64,000 nt of DNA, taken from positions 61,468 through 125,467 of the forward strand of contig DXYS01000086.1 in the NCBI GenBank assembly GCA_019415705.1, read 5' to 3'. Under the pieces are notes generated by a model. The model ran no database searches. It was not told where the DNA came from and saw only the letters and a list, made by a program, of their open reading frames with translations. Below are positions 27,393 to 36,407 of the stretch, piece by piece. This stretch comes from Bacteroidales bacterium (GTDB lineage Bacteria; Bacteroidota; Bacteroidia; Bacteroidales; Muribaculaceae). Numbering within the stretch: position 1 is the first letter of the stretch; each line of letters begins with the position of its first letter. The translations under genes were made by a program, and so were the position numbers.

Positions 27393-29387
27393 ATGGACAC
27401 CAAAATCAAAGCGGGCGTCGAAGCTCCGCAACCACCGATGACTGACGTCGATCCCATCGAGATGCCGGAGAACGCGTTCCGCGAACTGGCTGCCGATGAG
27501 ACCTACCGTCCGGTCATGCATCCTGCGCGCGATTATGCCGAGGTGACGCCTTACTCCGTCACCATGGGCCTTATTCTCGCCGTAATCTTTTCGGCTGCCG
27601 CAGCCTATCTCGGTCTAAAGATCGGACAGGTCTTCGAAGCCGCAATTCCTATCGCCATAATTGCTGTCGGCCTGTCGAGCGCGCTCAAAAAGAACAATGC
27701 TCTCGGCCAAAACGTAATCATACAGTCAATCGGCGCCTGCTCGGGTGTTATCGTCGCCGGTGCCATCTTCACTCTACCTGCACTATACATCCTGCAGGCC
27801 TCTTATCCCGAAATCACCGTCAATTTCTTTGAGATTTTCCTCAGCTCGCTCTTCGGCGGTGTGCTCGGCATCCTCTTCTTCATTCCATTCCGCAAATACT
27901 TTGTGAAGGACATGCACGGCAAATATCCCTTCCCCGAGGCCACGGCCACAGCACAAGTCCTCATCTCGGGACAGTCAGCCAAGTCATCGGGCGGTCAGGC
28001 GCGCACGCTCCTCATCGCTTCATTGGTGGGCGGTGTCTATGACTACATCGTTGCAACCTTCGGCTGGTGGACACAGGTCGTTTCAACTACCGCATACTCA
28101 TGGGGACAGACCGTCGCCGATAAATTCAAATTTGTCTTCTCATGCAACACAGGCGCCGCAGTGCTCGGCATGGGCTACCTCGTCGGTCTGAAATATGCTT
28201 TCGTCATCTTCGCCGGCTCAATCTTCGTATGGTGGGTACTCGTACCTATATTCGGCACCTACGGCTCCCCGGAGATTACAGCCCTCTCGCCCGAGCAGAT
28301 TTTCCGCGACTATCCACGTCTTATCGGTATCGGCGGTATCGCCATGGCCGGCATCATCGGCATCATCAAGTCGTCGGGCATCATCGCACAGGCTGTCGGC
28401 CTCGCGTCGCGCGAGCTCCGTTCTGCCGCCAAAACACGGTCCGAGCAGCGCTGGCAACTTGACGTCTCCATGAAACACATCACCTATTTCATCGTCATCG
28501 CCCTCATCGCCGTGCTTATCTTCTTCTGGATCGGCGTCATCGGCACATTCTGGCAGGCTTTAATCGCATGGATTGTTGTCACGGTCATCGCCTTCCTCTT
28601 TACCACCGTGGCTGCCAACGCCATCGCCATCGTCGGCTCAAACCCCGTCAGCGGCATGACCCTTATGACTCTAATCATAGCCTCAGGCATCTTCGTTGCC
28701 ATCGGCCTTAACGGCACATCAGGCATCGTCGCCGCAATGGTTGTCGGCGGCGTTGTCTGCACCGCGCTCTCTATGGCCGGCGGTTTCGTCACCGACCTCA
28801 AAATAGGTTACTGGCTCGGCTCGACTCCCCGCAAACAGGAGAGCTGGAAATTTCTCGGCACTCTCGTTTCTGCCGCCACAGTCGGCGCCGTTATCCTGAT
28901 GCTCAACAACGTCTACGGATTCACCGGCGACGGCCAGCTTGAGGCTCCTCAGGCACGCGCCATGGCAAAAGTGCTCGAGCCCATGATGATGGGAGGCGAG
29001 ACCCCGTGGACTCTCTACCTCGTCGGCGCGCTTCTCGCTCTGATTCTTAACTGGCTCGGCGTACCTCCGCTTGCATTCTGCCTCGGCATGTTCCTGCCGC
29101 TCCATCTCAATACCCCCATGCTCGTCAGCGGTCTCATCTCTTGGTTTGTCAACCACAGCTCTAAAGACAAAGAGCTCGTCAAAGCTCGCAATGACCGCGG
29201 CACACTCGTTGCCTCGGGCCTCATCGCCGGGGGCGCACTCTTCGGCGTTCTCGCGGCTGTCACCATCATGTGCGGCATGCCCGTGCCGACTAACGGCGAC
29301 GAGTTCATTCCTCAGATACTCGGTCTTGTAGCCTATGCTGCCATCATCGCATACCTCTATCTGAGTGCACGCAGCGCACGCAAATAA
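27393..29387 (+). CDS. OPT family oligopeptide transporter
   Basis: The 664-residue protein is almost entirely hydrophobic, with about 15 predicted membrane helices. It shows OPT features such as GLKIGQVFEAAIPIAIIAVGL, KYPFPEATATAQVLISGQ and a final VPTNGDEF loop. OPT proteins import small peptides or metal chelates with protons; the substrate here is not predictable. It follows mltD by 42 bases and could share its transcript, which would suit uptake of murein peptides, but that is inference. Confidence 0.93.
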   Translation: MDTKIKAGVEAPQPPMTDVDPIEMPENAFRELAADETYRPVMHPARDYAEVTPYSVTMGLILAVIFSAAAAYLGLKIGQVFEAAIPIAIIAVGLSSALKKNNALGQNVIIQSIGACSGVIVAGAIFTLPALYILQASYPEITVNFFEIFLSSLFGGVLGILFFIPFRKYFVKDMHGKYPFPEATATAQVLISGQSAKSSGGQARTLLIASLVGGVYDYIVATFGWWTQVVSTTAYSWGQTVADKFKFVFSCNTGAAVLGMGYLVGLKYAFVIFAGSIFVWWVLVPIFGTYGSPEITALSPEQIFRDYPRLIGIGGIAMAGIIGIIKSSGIIAQAVGLASRELRSAAKTRSEQRWQLDVSMKHITYFIVIALIAVLIFFWIGVIGTFWQALIAWIVVTVIAFLFTTVAANAIAIVGSNPVSGMTLMTLIIASGIFVAIGLNGTSGIVAAMVVGGVVCTALSMAGGFVTDLKIGYWLGSTPRKQESWKFLGTLVSAATVGAVILMLNNVYGFTGDGQLEAPQARAMAKVLEPMMMGGETPWTLYLVGALLALILNWLGVPPLAFCLGMFLPLHLNTPMLVSGLISWFVNHSSKDKELVKARNDRGTLVASGLIAGGALFGVLAAVTIMCGMPVPTNGDEFIPQILGLVAYAAIIAYLYLSARSARK

Positions 29388-29410
29388 CGCTTCAGACCAT
29401 ACATAATAAA

Positions 29411-29442
29411 AACCGTCGGTGTCAATTGTGACATCGACGGTT
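29411..29442. terminator. Strong bidirectional terminator
   Basis: A 14-bp stem with one G-T wobble (AACCGTCGGTGTCA with TGACATCGACGGTT) and a 4-base loop is followed by TAAATTTTT and preceded by AATAAA. It separates the OPT gene (plus) from the DUF4062 gene (minus). Confidence 0.9.
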
Positions 29443-29466
29443 TAAATTTTTGTAAGTAGTTGATCC

Positions 29467-32322
29467 TTAAAGTTTCAGGCGCTTGCGAAGTTGTTCGTGG
29501 TTTTCGTCATATTTGGATCGTTCCGCAGGTATGACTATATTCTTGAGCATCGCTATAAAATAGCTGTCTTCGTCAAGGATGGTTTTGCGTACCTCTAAGT
29601 CGACATTCTCCCAGTCCTCGCCAAACGCCAACGGAAGGTCATAGCGACGGTTATATTTTCCAACTATTGCATAACCGTCATTATATTCTCCTGTCTCGTG
29701 ATAATTGACAATCGAGCGCAGATTTGTCACACGCCCTCCGTGGTAATTATTATATGCTCCGTAAACTAAGGCGGCCGATATTCCTGCCCACATGGCAAGA
29801 TCAGGCACTGACTTACCGCGTCCGCTACGCATCGCGTTTATAATCAGAGCGTATCGTAGCAGGCAGGTGTCGCGGTCGTCAAGTCCGCGCCGACGCGACC
29901 ATCTGTCGATGTCTTTAAACCACGCGGCCACACGATTCACGTCATCGTTAGTACCATAGCGGTTACACATATAGAATATACGTATCCGCGCCATCGACAA
30001 AAGGTCATCAGCATCCTCGGCGCCGATTATGCCTTGTTCAACCATCTTGGGAAGAGTTTTCTCTATCTCAACATAAGTCTTGCGTGCCTCGATAAACTCG
30101 GAACGCAGCATGTATGCGTCGATTTTCATAATCTGCGCATAGACCGCCTCGCACGAGTCGGGCAGGGGACTTTTTCGGAACAGACCGGCGAAGCCTTTTG
30201 GCTTTGCAGCGAATTGTCCGTCAAGATTTTCTATCGCTGCATGGCAGCGTCCCTTGGCCATCAGCGCCTCGGCATGAGACAAGGCTGCCTTATGCATCTC
30301 GCCATGCTCGGCCTCTATCTTGGCTATCTCTTCATAGGCCATTGCCGTCAGGTCGCCGTTGACATCGCATGCGATGCGGATTATACGCTCATAAAGTCTC
30401 TTGCGGTCATCGGTCGACAGCTCATCAAACTGACGCCCGTAGCTCTTGTTGGTCCTGATATTTCTCAACATCCCGACACTCAGAGGCGGGGTGTTCAACA
30501 GAGAATTTAACTCATTGATTTCAAGCGAGAGAATACAGTCAGGCGACAAAGCCATGCGACTGACATCCTCTTTTAACTTTTCATACGCCTCGTCTCCGAC
30601 CTCATCAAAAGGCAGATGCCAGATATCTCTGTAAATCTGCGACACCGCCTTGTAACCGCGAGCAAATCGCGACGTTTCGGCGAGATACCACCTAATCATG
30701 TCATGTCCGATTTTGGCCCTGTAAGGAGTCGACCAATACATTTTGCACTCATGACCCCAGTCGCGACGCAGCAGGGTCAGACGCCCGAGATTACCCGAAC
30801 AGATACTGCGCACATATGGCCGAGCCAGCACCCATTTAGACTCATTCATATTAGTTGACGCCACGAGGTCGTCCTCACTTACGCCGTCAAGCATCAGCGA
30901 CACACCCACAGTTCCGGCACCATACTCATATCCGCATGAAAGCTGCTTGACAGCTTCAAGGTTTTCTTCAAGCAAGCCCGACAGGTAGACATTATACTTA
31001 TCGGCGGAAATTCTATCTATAAACTCGTCGAGAGTCTCCATGTGACCGAAGTCGACGATACGCTTAAGGATACTTGTCAGAAAGGTCGGCGAATTTGTGA
31101 TTGGAATGATTTTCTCAACCTGTGCGTCACTCAACGTTTTGCGGTAGCGTTTGCAAAAATTCACGACGAAATCGCGCCGCTGTGCCTTCGTGAGTCCGTG
31201 TATGGTCGAGTAAGGGCAAGACTCCATGTATTGGGTCATCGAGACCACTGGCGACAAACCGCCTGCCGCAATGACAATACGCGATTTGAGCGTATGCAGT
31301 GTCTCAAGCAGCATCTTAACCTCGTCGCTGTCAAGACGATCGCTGTTGTCTATGGCGAGGATGCAGTCCCGGCCGTCTTCGAGCCTGATAATAGCGTCGA
31401 CAAACTCATTGAAAGCCTCGATGGCAGTCGACCGGCCGTAATCGGTTTGCGCGAAGTCATAATAGAATACACGCCGTGCGCAGCCCTCGTCGCGCATGCG
31501 TTTGACTCCGTAACACATTGCGGTCGAGGTGCCGATGCCGTGTTCGCCATTTATGATATACATACGCTCGCCCGACGGGAGCCACTGATTGAAATCATTA
31601 TATATTGACGAAATATCGCAGCACACATCAGCGCGATGCTCCAATGCCTTCTCGTGGCGGTCGATAAGCGCATCGCGGCGGTCTGTCGAAGTCACAGGAT
31701 ACTCGCCGTCAATCATTTCCATCAGCTGCTGTCTGACCATTTCGCCCAAGTCCTCGACGCTCTCGTATTCATTGACAGGATATTTTGACTGCGCGCGGAT
31801 TTTAGCCTTTAGCTTGACAAGTTTTGCCTCGGCCTCAGAGCCGCTCTCCTCGCGGAAGTCATCGTCAATCTTGACTGAATCTGCGCGGATGAAGAATGCG
31901 GCATGAGGGATATCCATGTCTCTGAGCACGGCATAGTCAATCTCCATTTCAGTAATACTTGCCGTTTCGTTAATCTTGCGCTCTATCCAGTCACGCTCGC
32001 GGTCAAGACTCGGCCTGAGCATCTTCAGCTCGGTCGCAGTCGGCGACCAGCCGTAACGGCTCCCGAGTATGCCGATGAAGAACGGGCGGCAGTTGTCGAC
32101 CTCCTCGATACACGACGAGAGGACGAGACCGTTGCGGCTCTCCTCCTCGGTAATGCCCCAGCGCAAATCGACCGCGACAAATTTGATGAAGCGGCTCTCG
32201 CAATATTCTTTAATCTGAGGGAAAATACATTTGATGAGATAATCGCGCTCGGCATTCATGTCGCGGAATGTTGACGACAGAAAGAGTCGTATCTCGCGTG
32301 ATTTGACTGGTTTATCGGCCAT
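29467..32322 (-). CDS. DUF4062 domain plus STAND/NACHT-like ATPase, candidate immune or signalling protein
   Basis: The protein has 951 residues. Residues ~8-150 form a DUF4062 domain (REIRLFLSSTFRDMNAERDYL, VAVDLRWGITEEES, FFIGILGSRYGW), a module also found at the N-terminus of eukaryotic NLR-like proteins such as TEP1. About residues 240-420 form a P-loop ATPase: the Walker A position reads GEHGIGTS, with Thr (codon ACC) where Lys is normal. The Walker B-like segment is CILAIDNSDRL and RIVIAAGG looks like sensor 1. The rest (~430-951) is helical, perhaps TPR-like. No signal peptide. It has its own promoter and terminators on both sides. Such architectures occur among STAND anti-phage proteins, so that is the leading guess; no target or partner gene is visible. 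Confidence 0.85.
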   Translation of the reverse strand: MADKPVKSREIRLFLSSTFRDMNAERDYLIKCIFPQIKEYCESRFIKFVAVDLRWGITEEESRNGLVLSSCIEEVDNCRPFFIGILGSRYGWSPTATELKMLRPSLDRERDWIERKINETASITEMEIDYAVLRDMDIPHAAFFIRADSVKIDDDFREESGSEAEAKLVKLKAKIRAQSKYPVNEYESVEDLGEMVRQQLMEMIDGEYPVTSTDRRDALIDRHEKALEHRADVCCDISSIYNDFNQWLPSGERMYIINGEHGIGTSTAMCYGVKRMRDEGCARRVFYYDFAQTDYGRSTAIEAFNEFVDAIIRLEDGRDCILAIDNSDRLDSDEVKMLLETLHTLKSRIVIAAGGLSPVVSMTQYMESCPYSTIHGLTKAQRRDFVVNFCKRYRKTLSDAQVEKIIPITNSPTFLTSILKRIVDFGHMETLDEFIDRISADKYNVYLSGLLEENLEAVKQLSCGYEYGAGTVGVSLMLDGVSEDDLVASTNMNESKWVLARPYVRSICSGNLGRLTLLRRDWGHECKMYWSTPYRAKIGHDMIRWYLAETSRFARGYKAVSQIYRDIWHLPFDEVGDEAYEKLKEDVSRMALSPDCILSLEINELNSLLNTPPLSVGMLRNIRTNKSYGRQFDELSTDDRKRLYERIIRIACDVNGDLTAMAYEEIAKIEAEHGEMHKAALSHAEALMAKGRCHAAIENLDGQFAAKPKGFAGLFRKSPLPDSCEAVYAQIMKIDAYMLRSEFIEARKTYVEIEKTLPKMVEQGIIGAEDADDLLSMARIRIFYMCNRYGTNDDVNRVAAWFKDIDRWSRRRGLDDRDTCLLRYALIINAMRSGRGKSVPDLAMWAGISAALVYGAYNNYHGGRVTNLRSIVNYHETGEYNDGYAIVGKYNRRYDLPLAFGEDWENVDLEVRKTILDEDSYFIAMLKNIVIPAERSKYDENHEQLRKRLKL

Positions 32323-32350
32323 AATGTGGTCTTTAAGAGTAAAATAATCT

Positions 32351-32380
32351 CAAAGATAGTAAATCCCTTTGTATTTCAAA
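32351..32380 (-). promoter_or_regulatory. Promoter of the DUF4062-ATPase gene
   Basis: On the minus strand an exact TTTG (32377-32380) and an exact TATCTTTG (32351-32358) are 18 bases apart, one short of the usual 19-21. The implied start is near 32344, about 20 bases before the ATG. It shows that the gene is transcribed independently of malQ. Confidence 0.65.
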
Positions 32381-32382
32381 GC

Positions 32383-32427
32383 AAAAGGAGCAAACTGTTG
32401 CCTTGATAGAGGCCGTTTGCTCCTTTT
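32383..32427 (-). terminator. malQ terminator
   Basis: A perfect 13-bp stem AAAAGGAGCAAAC / GTTTGCTCCTTTT surrounds a 19-base loop, 21 bases past the malQ stop. The T run of the arm and the TTTT context make it usable in both directions. Confidence 0.88.
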
Positions 32428-32448
32428 ATTATATCAGGGATTTTTCGT

Positions 32449-35130
32449 TCAGCGTCCGTCCTGCTCGATTTTGCTCTTGAGATATCCGGCAAAGGCCTTG
32501 TCGGCCAAGAGTTCTTCAATCGTCAGGTGCATGCGGTAGCGCCAGTAATGACGCGAGTTTGCCGGCACATTAATCTGCTCCTCGCGCGGGTCTTTACGGC
32601 GTATCGCGCCGTTGGTCGACAGCCAATCCTGCAACGGCAGTATGCAGAGCATCGACGGCGACTTGAGGTGCAGATCTATAATACGGTCGCAAATCCACGG
32701 CTCGGCATAGACAGGAGCCTCACCGCCGAGATGAAGCACTTCGTTATAGAAACGCTGTGTCTTGGCGCGGTCTTCCTCCCACCACTGGCGTATACCGCCC
32801 ATGTCGTGGGTCGATGTCGTGCAGACGCTGTAGTAAGGATAGCTCCATGTGTTGCCGAACTCTACATTGGGGTCCTTGGGCATACGCTGTATCTCAAGCG
32901 AAAGAATCTCGAGACGGTTGATGACAGCAGGCACACAGGCAGGAATCATGCCAAGGTCTTCGGCGCAGACGAGCATGTCTGTCGAGTCAATCAGCGGGGG
33001 CAGTTTCCACATGGCCTTGCTGTACCAGAAATCATTGTGCCGACGATAGAAGAAATCATTATACAGGCGGTCAAAGCACCAACGCTCATAATCGTTAAGC
33101 GCACGGTATGTGTAGGTGAACTGAGCCGAGATGCGCGGATGATACTTACCTCTTTCAATCGGGTCTTCGATAAAGAGCACCTGATCAATCAGGCCGAGCA
33201 GACCGTCGCAAATGCGTTTGTTTTTATCATTCTTTTCCTGACCTGCAAAGTAATCTACGACAAGACGCTGCGTGCGGTACTCGTCACGCAACTTATAGCG
33301 TCCGTCGCCGAGCGGCAGAAGATATTTCTCGCGTACTTCATCTGTATACTCGCCGAAAAAGTCGCCGAGCATCCAATCCATAATATACGGATTGGTCTGT
33401 AGATTGACATCGAGCCAGAAGTCGTAATTGTTTCTCAGTTCGTCGGGTGTGAAGGGGAGGGCGGGATTAAAGATACCGAGCAGACCGTGCACAGCGTCCA
33501 TGGGAATCTGCAAGATACGGAAGAAGCCGAGCACATGGTCGATGCGGTAAGCGTCAAAATATTCGGCCATCTTGCGGAAACGGGCCTTCCACCATGCAAA
33601 TCCGTCGCGTCCCATCTCCTCCCAGTTGTAGGTGGGGAAGCCCCAGTTCTGTCCCAAAACCGAGAAATCATCAGGCGGAGCACCGGCCTGGCAGTCCATG
33701 TTGAACAGACGCGGGTCAATCCATGCGTCCGCACTGTCTCGCGAGATGCCGATAGGTATGTCGCCCTTAAGAGCCACACCCTTGGAGTGAGCATAGTCAT
33801 GCACCGCGCGCATCTGACGGTCAAGATGATACTGCAGATAGCAGATGAAATTGATTTCATCCGAATTTGCAGCCACAAGATTCTCTACACGAGCTGCATC
33901 GTAGACCGCATATTCGCCCCATTTGCTGAAGTCGGGCGTATTGTAACGGTCACGGAGCACACAGAACGCGGCGTAAGGTATCAGCCAGTCATGGTTACGC
34001 TCGACAAAGGCGTTGAAGTCTGCCGACTCGACAGTCTCGCGGCCGTTCTGGGCGTATATCTCCCGGAAATATTCCATCTTGCCCTTGTTGACGCGCTCAT
34101 AGTCAATCTCGCGCAAGTCGTTAAGTTCCTTGGCGAGCTGCTTATAATATTTGCGGCGCTCGGCATCCTTAAGCTCTCCAAGCTCATCGAGACGCAGATA
34201 CATAGGATGCAGGGCGAAAATCGAATTTGCATTATAGGGATACGAATCCGTCCATGTGTGGGTCATCGTCGTGTCGTTGATGGGAAGGAGCTGGATGAAA
34301 CGCTGTCCCGTAGCCGCTGCCCAGTCAACCATCTTCTTGAGGTCGATGAAATCACCTACGCCGAAGTCTTCCTCGCTGCGAATGGCAAATACAGGGATTG
34401 CCGTACCGGCCCCGCGCCACAGAGACTGTGCGTTGACAAAGCGCAGACCTGACAAATAAGTAGTAGCTTTAGGCGCGGGAGTGAAGCCTAAGACACGGTT
34501 GTCGCAGCCTTCCCAGCAGACGACTTCGCCACTCTCTTTGTCGATTAGCAAAAACTTATACTCAGTCTCAGCGACAAGTCCTTTAACGGGAATTTCGGCA
34601 GTCCATGTCGGATAGTCATGATCGTTCATTACCACGGCTTTCTTGACATCCCACTCACCGAGGCCTTTGGAGCTGCCGCTAACAGCCACCACATGACGCG
34701 GATTGACCATCGGAGCAGATACACTCAGCCTCAGGCATCCCTTTGAAGGCAGAAGCTCCTCGTCACGCTTTACGCGGTCACAGATACAGTCGACAAAAGC
34801 CGACGAGTAAAACGGCTTGTCCCACGGCTGGTCCTGCCATCGGTCATAGATGTCAATTGTGCCGGGGCGTGACCCTTTTGGCCGTATAAACATATGTGAC
34901 GGCCCCCATTCACGGATGACGCCGCCGTTTTCATTACGCACAAGATAGCGGTAGTCAAATCTCATAGCCGAGTCCTCGACGTCAAGGGTCACAACCCATG
35001 TCTGCTCACCTTTGAGCTCCATTTTGACGGCCTTTAACTCGTCGCCGTCACCCATCGCCGGCGCATCGCCGGTGATATAGAGCGATTCACCCCAGTGAGT
35101 GCGGTAATCAATGTAAAAACTTAGTTTCAT
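32449..35130 (-). CDS. malQ: 4-alpha-glucanotransferase with two starch-binding (CBM20) domains
   Basis: I start at the ATG 35128-35130; the frame opens two codons earlier only with TTG. The 893-residue enzyme has two CBM20-like domains (about 1-110 and 125-235), then a GH77 catalytic domain. The nucleophile Asp is in YRIDHVLGFFRI, the acid/base Glu in CAEDLGMIP and the third acid in STHDMGG. It transfers glucan chains in glycogen/maltodextrin metabolism. The long, two-CBM form is the plant DPE2-like type also found in Bacteroidetes. It is monocistronic by its flanking terminator and 157-base upstream gap. Confidence 0.97.
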   Translation of the reverse strand: MKLSFYIDYRTHWGESLYITGDAPAMGDGDELKAVKMELKGEQTWVVTLDVEDSAMRFDYRYLVRNENGGVIREWGPSHMFIRPKGSRPGTIDIYDRWQDQPWDKPFYSSAFVDCICDRVKRDEELLPSKGCLRLSVSAPMVNPRHVVAVSGSSKGLGEWDVKKAVVMNDHDYPTWTAEIPVKGLVAETEYKFLLIDKESGEVVCWEGCDNRVLGFTPAPKATTYLSGLRFVNAQSLWRGAGTAIPVFAIRSEEDFGVGDFIDLKKMVDWAAATGQRFIQLLPINDTTMTHTWTDSYPYNANSIFALHPMYLRLDELGELKDAERRKYYKQLAKELNDLREIDYERVNKGKMEYFREIYAQNGRETVESADFNAFVERNHDWLIPYAAFCVLRDRYNTPDFSKWGEYAVYDAARVENLVAANSDEINFICYLQYHLDRQMRAVHDYAHSKGVALKGDIPIGISRDSADAWIDPRLFNMDCQAGAPPDDFSVLGQNWGFPTYNWEEMGRDGFAWWKARFRKMAEYFDAYRIDHVLGFFRILQIPMDAVHGLLGIFNPALPFTPDELRNNYDFWLDVNLQTNPYIMDWMLGDFFGEYTDEVREKYLLPLGDGRYKLRDEYRTQRLVVDYFAGQEKNDKNKRICDGLLGLIDQVLFIEDPIERGKYHPRISAQFTYTYRALNDYERWCFDRLYNDFFYRRHNDFWYSKAMWKLPPLIDSTDMLVCAEDLGMIPACVPAVINRLEILSLEIQRMPKDPNVEFGNTWSYPYYSVCTTSTHDMGGIRQWWEEDRAKTQRFYNEVLHLGGEAPVYAEPWICDRIIDLHLKSPSMLCILPLQDWLSTNGAIRRKDPREEQINVPANSRHYWRYRMHLTIEELLADKAFAGYLKSKIEQDGR

Positions 35131-35287
35131 GGACAAAGATTATTTCTAAGTATGTATGTAAGTATGATAAAAAATGTCTTGCTAATCACAAAACGTCATG
35201 CGACGTCATTCAACCGTAAATTTAATGAATAATACCATAGCCGACATCATTTTAATATTTTTTATAAAATCATATCGGTGTTAAATT

Positions 35288-35518
35288 TCACCATGGTTGT
35301 GAATGTCGTTCTTTATATTCTTCCAAAACAATAGTAGCGAGGTATTTGTCGCTGCGACACTGCAAGTCGCTTACGCCCTCTTCTATCAGTGCCGCGGTTT
35401 CAGATTTATAGAACAAATCAGTGGCTTCGATGATTGACATATCAGCTAACTCACTTATAGCCTTTATGATATTAGCACATTTTGCAGCCCTCAGAGCCAT
35501 TAAACTTTCTTGTGTCAT
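35288..35518 (-). CDS. DUF3791 family small protein (downstream copy)
   Basis: The 76-residue protein (ALRAAKCANIIKAISELADM, then ATDLFYKSETAALIEEGVSD) has the DUF3791 pattern of a helix, a short loop and a Tyr/Phe-rich segment. It overlaps the DUF3990 gene by 4 bases. DUF3791 proteins regularly sit beside DUF3990 genes; I infer that one may be the antitoxin or a cofactor. It differs clearly in sequence from the upstream DUF3791 copy. Confidence 0.75.
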   Translation of the reverse strand: MTQESLMALRAAKCANIIKAISELADMSIIEATDLFYKSETAALIEEGVSDLQCRSDKYLATIVLEEYKERHSQPW

Positions 35519-35985
35519 AATTTCAGACTCTCTATGATTTTCAAGCTCTCGTCAAGCAGTCGCTGATTCCTGATACAATATTGAATATTGGGTTTCTCAT
35601 ATTTAAGAAATCCAAGAGTCTCGTCCTCTGAGAGTTCACCTAAGAAGTAACGGTCAAGTGTCTGTATAACTCTGTCATTTGCGATACCGCCTATTACGAT
35701 GTCATAATCAGTGTCATCCTTTCCCGCGCGACACTTGTCAACAAATTGCAGCCATTCTCTATCGTATGAATTAAATTGCAGCAATTTCCATCTGCCCAAA
35801 TCACAATCAAATTCATAGCTGTTAATCCACGCTTCACGGTTTCGGCGAACAAAACGCTGGGCATACTTTACAGCCTGATCATATATGGATGTAAGATAAA
35901 ATCCTTTGCCGAAATCAAGATAATCACGTGAATGTAAAATGTCGGGGTAGCTTACAGCCACAGTTGAGGAATGATAAAGTTTCAT
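35515..35985 (-). CDS. DUF3990 protein, ADP-ribosyltransferase-like
   Basis: The 156-residue protein opens MKLYHSST, with the His of an ART-like H-Y-(E/Q) triad, followed by YLDFGKGFYLTSIYDQAVKYA (given here in parts: DFGKGFYLTS and QAVKYAQR), the DIVIGGIANDRVI loop and a C-terminal NIQYCIRNQRLLDESLKII, where the first Gln would be the third triad residue. Family knowledge: DUF3990 is grouped with ADP-ribosyltransferase folds. It is flanked on both sides by DUF3791 genes with 4-base overlaps, an arrangement expected of a toxin with antitoxin partners. Enzymatic activity is an inference. Confidence 0.78.
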   Translation of the reverse strand: MKLYHSSTVAVSYPDILHSRDYLDFGKGFYLTSIYDQAVKYAQRFVRRNREAWINSYEFDCDLGRWKLLQFNSYDREWLQFVDKCRAGKDDTDYDIVIGGIANDRVIQTLDRYFLGELSEDETLGFLKYEKPNIQYCIRNQRLLDESLKIIESLKL

Positions 35986-36200
35986 TGGGCGAGCACTCCT
36001 TTCTCACGCATATAATCCGTCAGATCCTCAATTAAATAATTAGAACTGAATGTATGCAGTACATCATAAGATGGTATTATATATTCATCAATAATTCCGG
36101 ACTCCTTAAGCCGACGATATACGTCGCCCTGCGAAAGCTTCAGCACCTGAGCAAGTTTGCTGATGCAATAAGTCACGAAATCGAGAGTCTTATTATCCAT
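35982..36200 (-). CDS. DUF3791 family small protein (upstream copy)
   Basis: The 72-residue protein (FVTYCISKLAQVLKLSQGDVY, IIDEYIIPSYDVLHTFSSNYL) is the first gene of the three-gene cassette. The first part looks like a short helix-turn-helix-like segment, and the central YDVLHTFSSNYL is typical of DUF3791. It overlaps the DUF3990 gene by 4 bases. The coding region is AT-rich: bases 36001-36060 contain 20 G/C of 60. Confidence 0.78.
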   Translation of the reverse strand: MDNKTLDFVTYCISKLAQVLKLSQGDVYRRLKESGIIDEYIIPSYDVLHTFSSNYLIEDLTDYMREKGVLAQ

Positions 36201-36348
36201 ATACTCTAAGATGATAATATTTAAATTCTTGCATATTACATTAATAACGTTTCTGCAAGCGCAATTATATGATTCTCTACAAAACTAATAATTAATTTTG
36301 ACTCAAGCGAAATTCATGCAAAGTTTTCTTATAAGGTGCAAAAAATTA

Positions 36349-36379
36349 GACGGAATCATGTTAAACACATGACCCCGTC
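36349..36379 (-). terminator. nrdJ terminator
   Basis: The arms GACGG-A-ATCATGT and ACATGA-C-CCCGTC form a 13-position stem with mismatches near the middle, followed on the minus strand by TAATTTTTTG. It lies about 30 bases past the nrdJ stop and separates it from the DUF3791 cassette. Confidence 0.75.
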
Positions 36380-36407
36380 CAAATTACATTTCTAACGATT
36401 TATTTCC

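Noticed and set aside
32527..34452. Two long plus-strand frames inside malQ
   Set aside because: Both are antisense to a complete GH77 enzyme with all catalytic residues; no start context or motif supports them.
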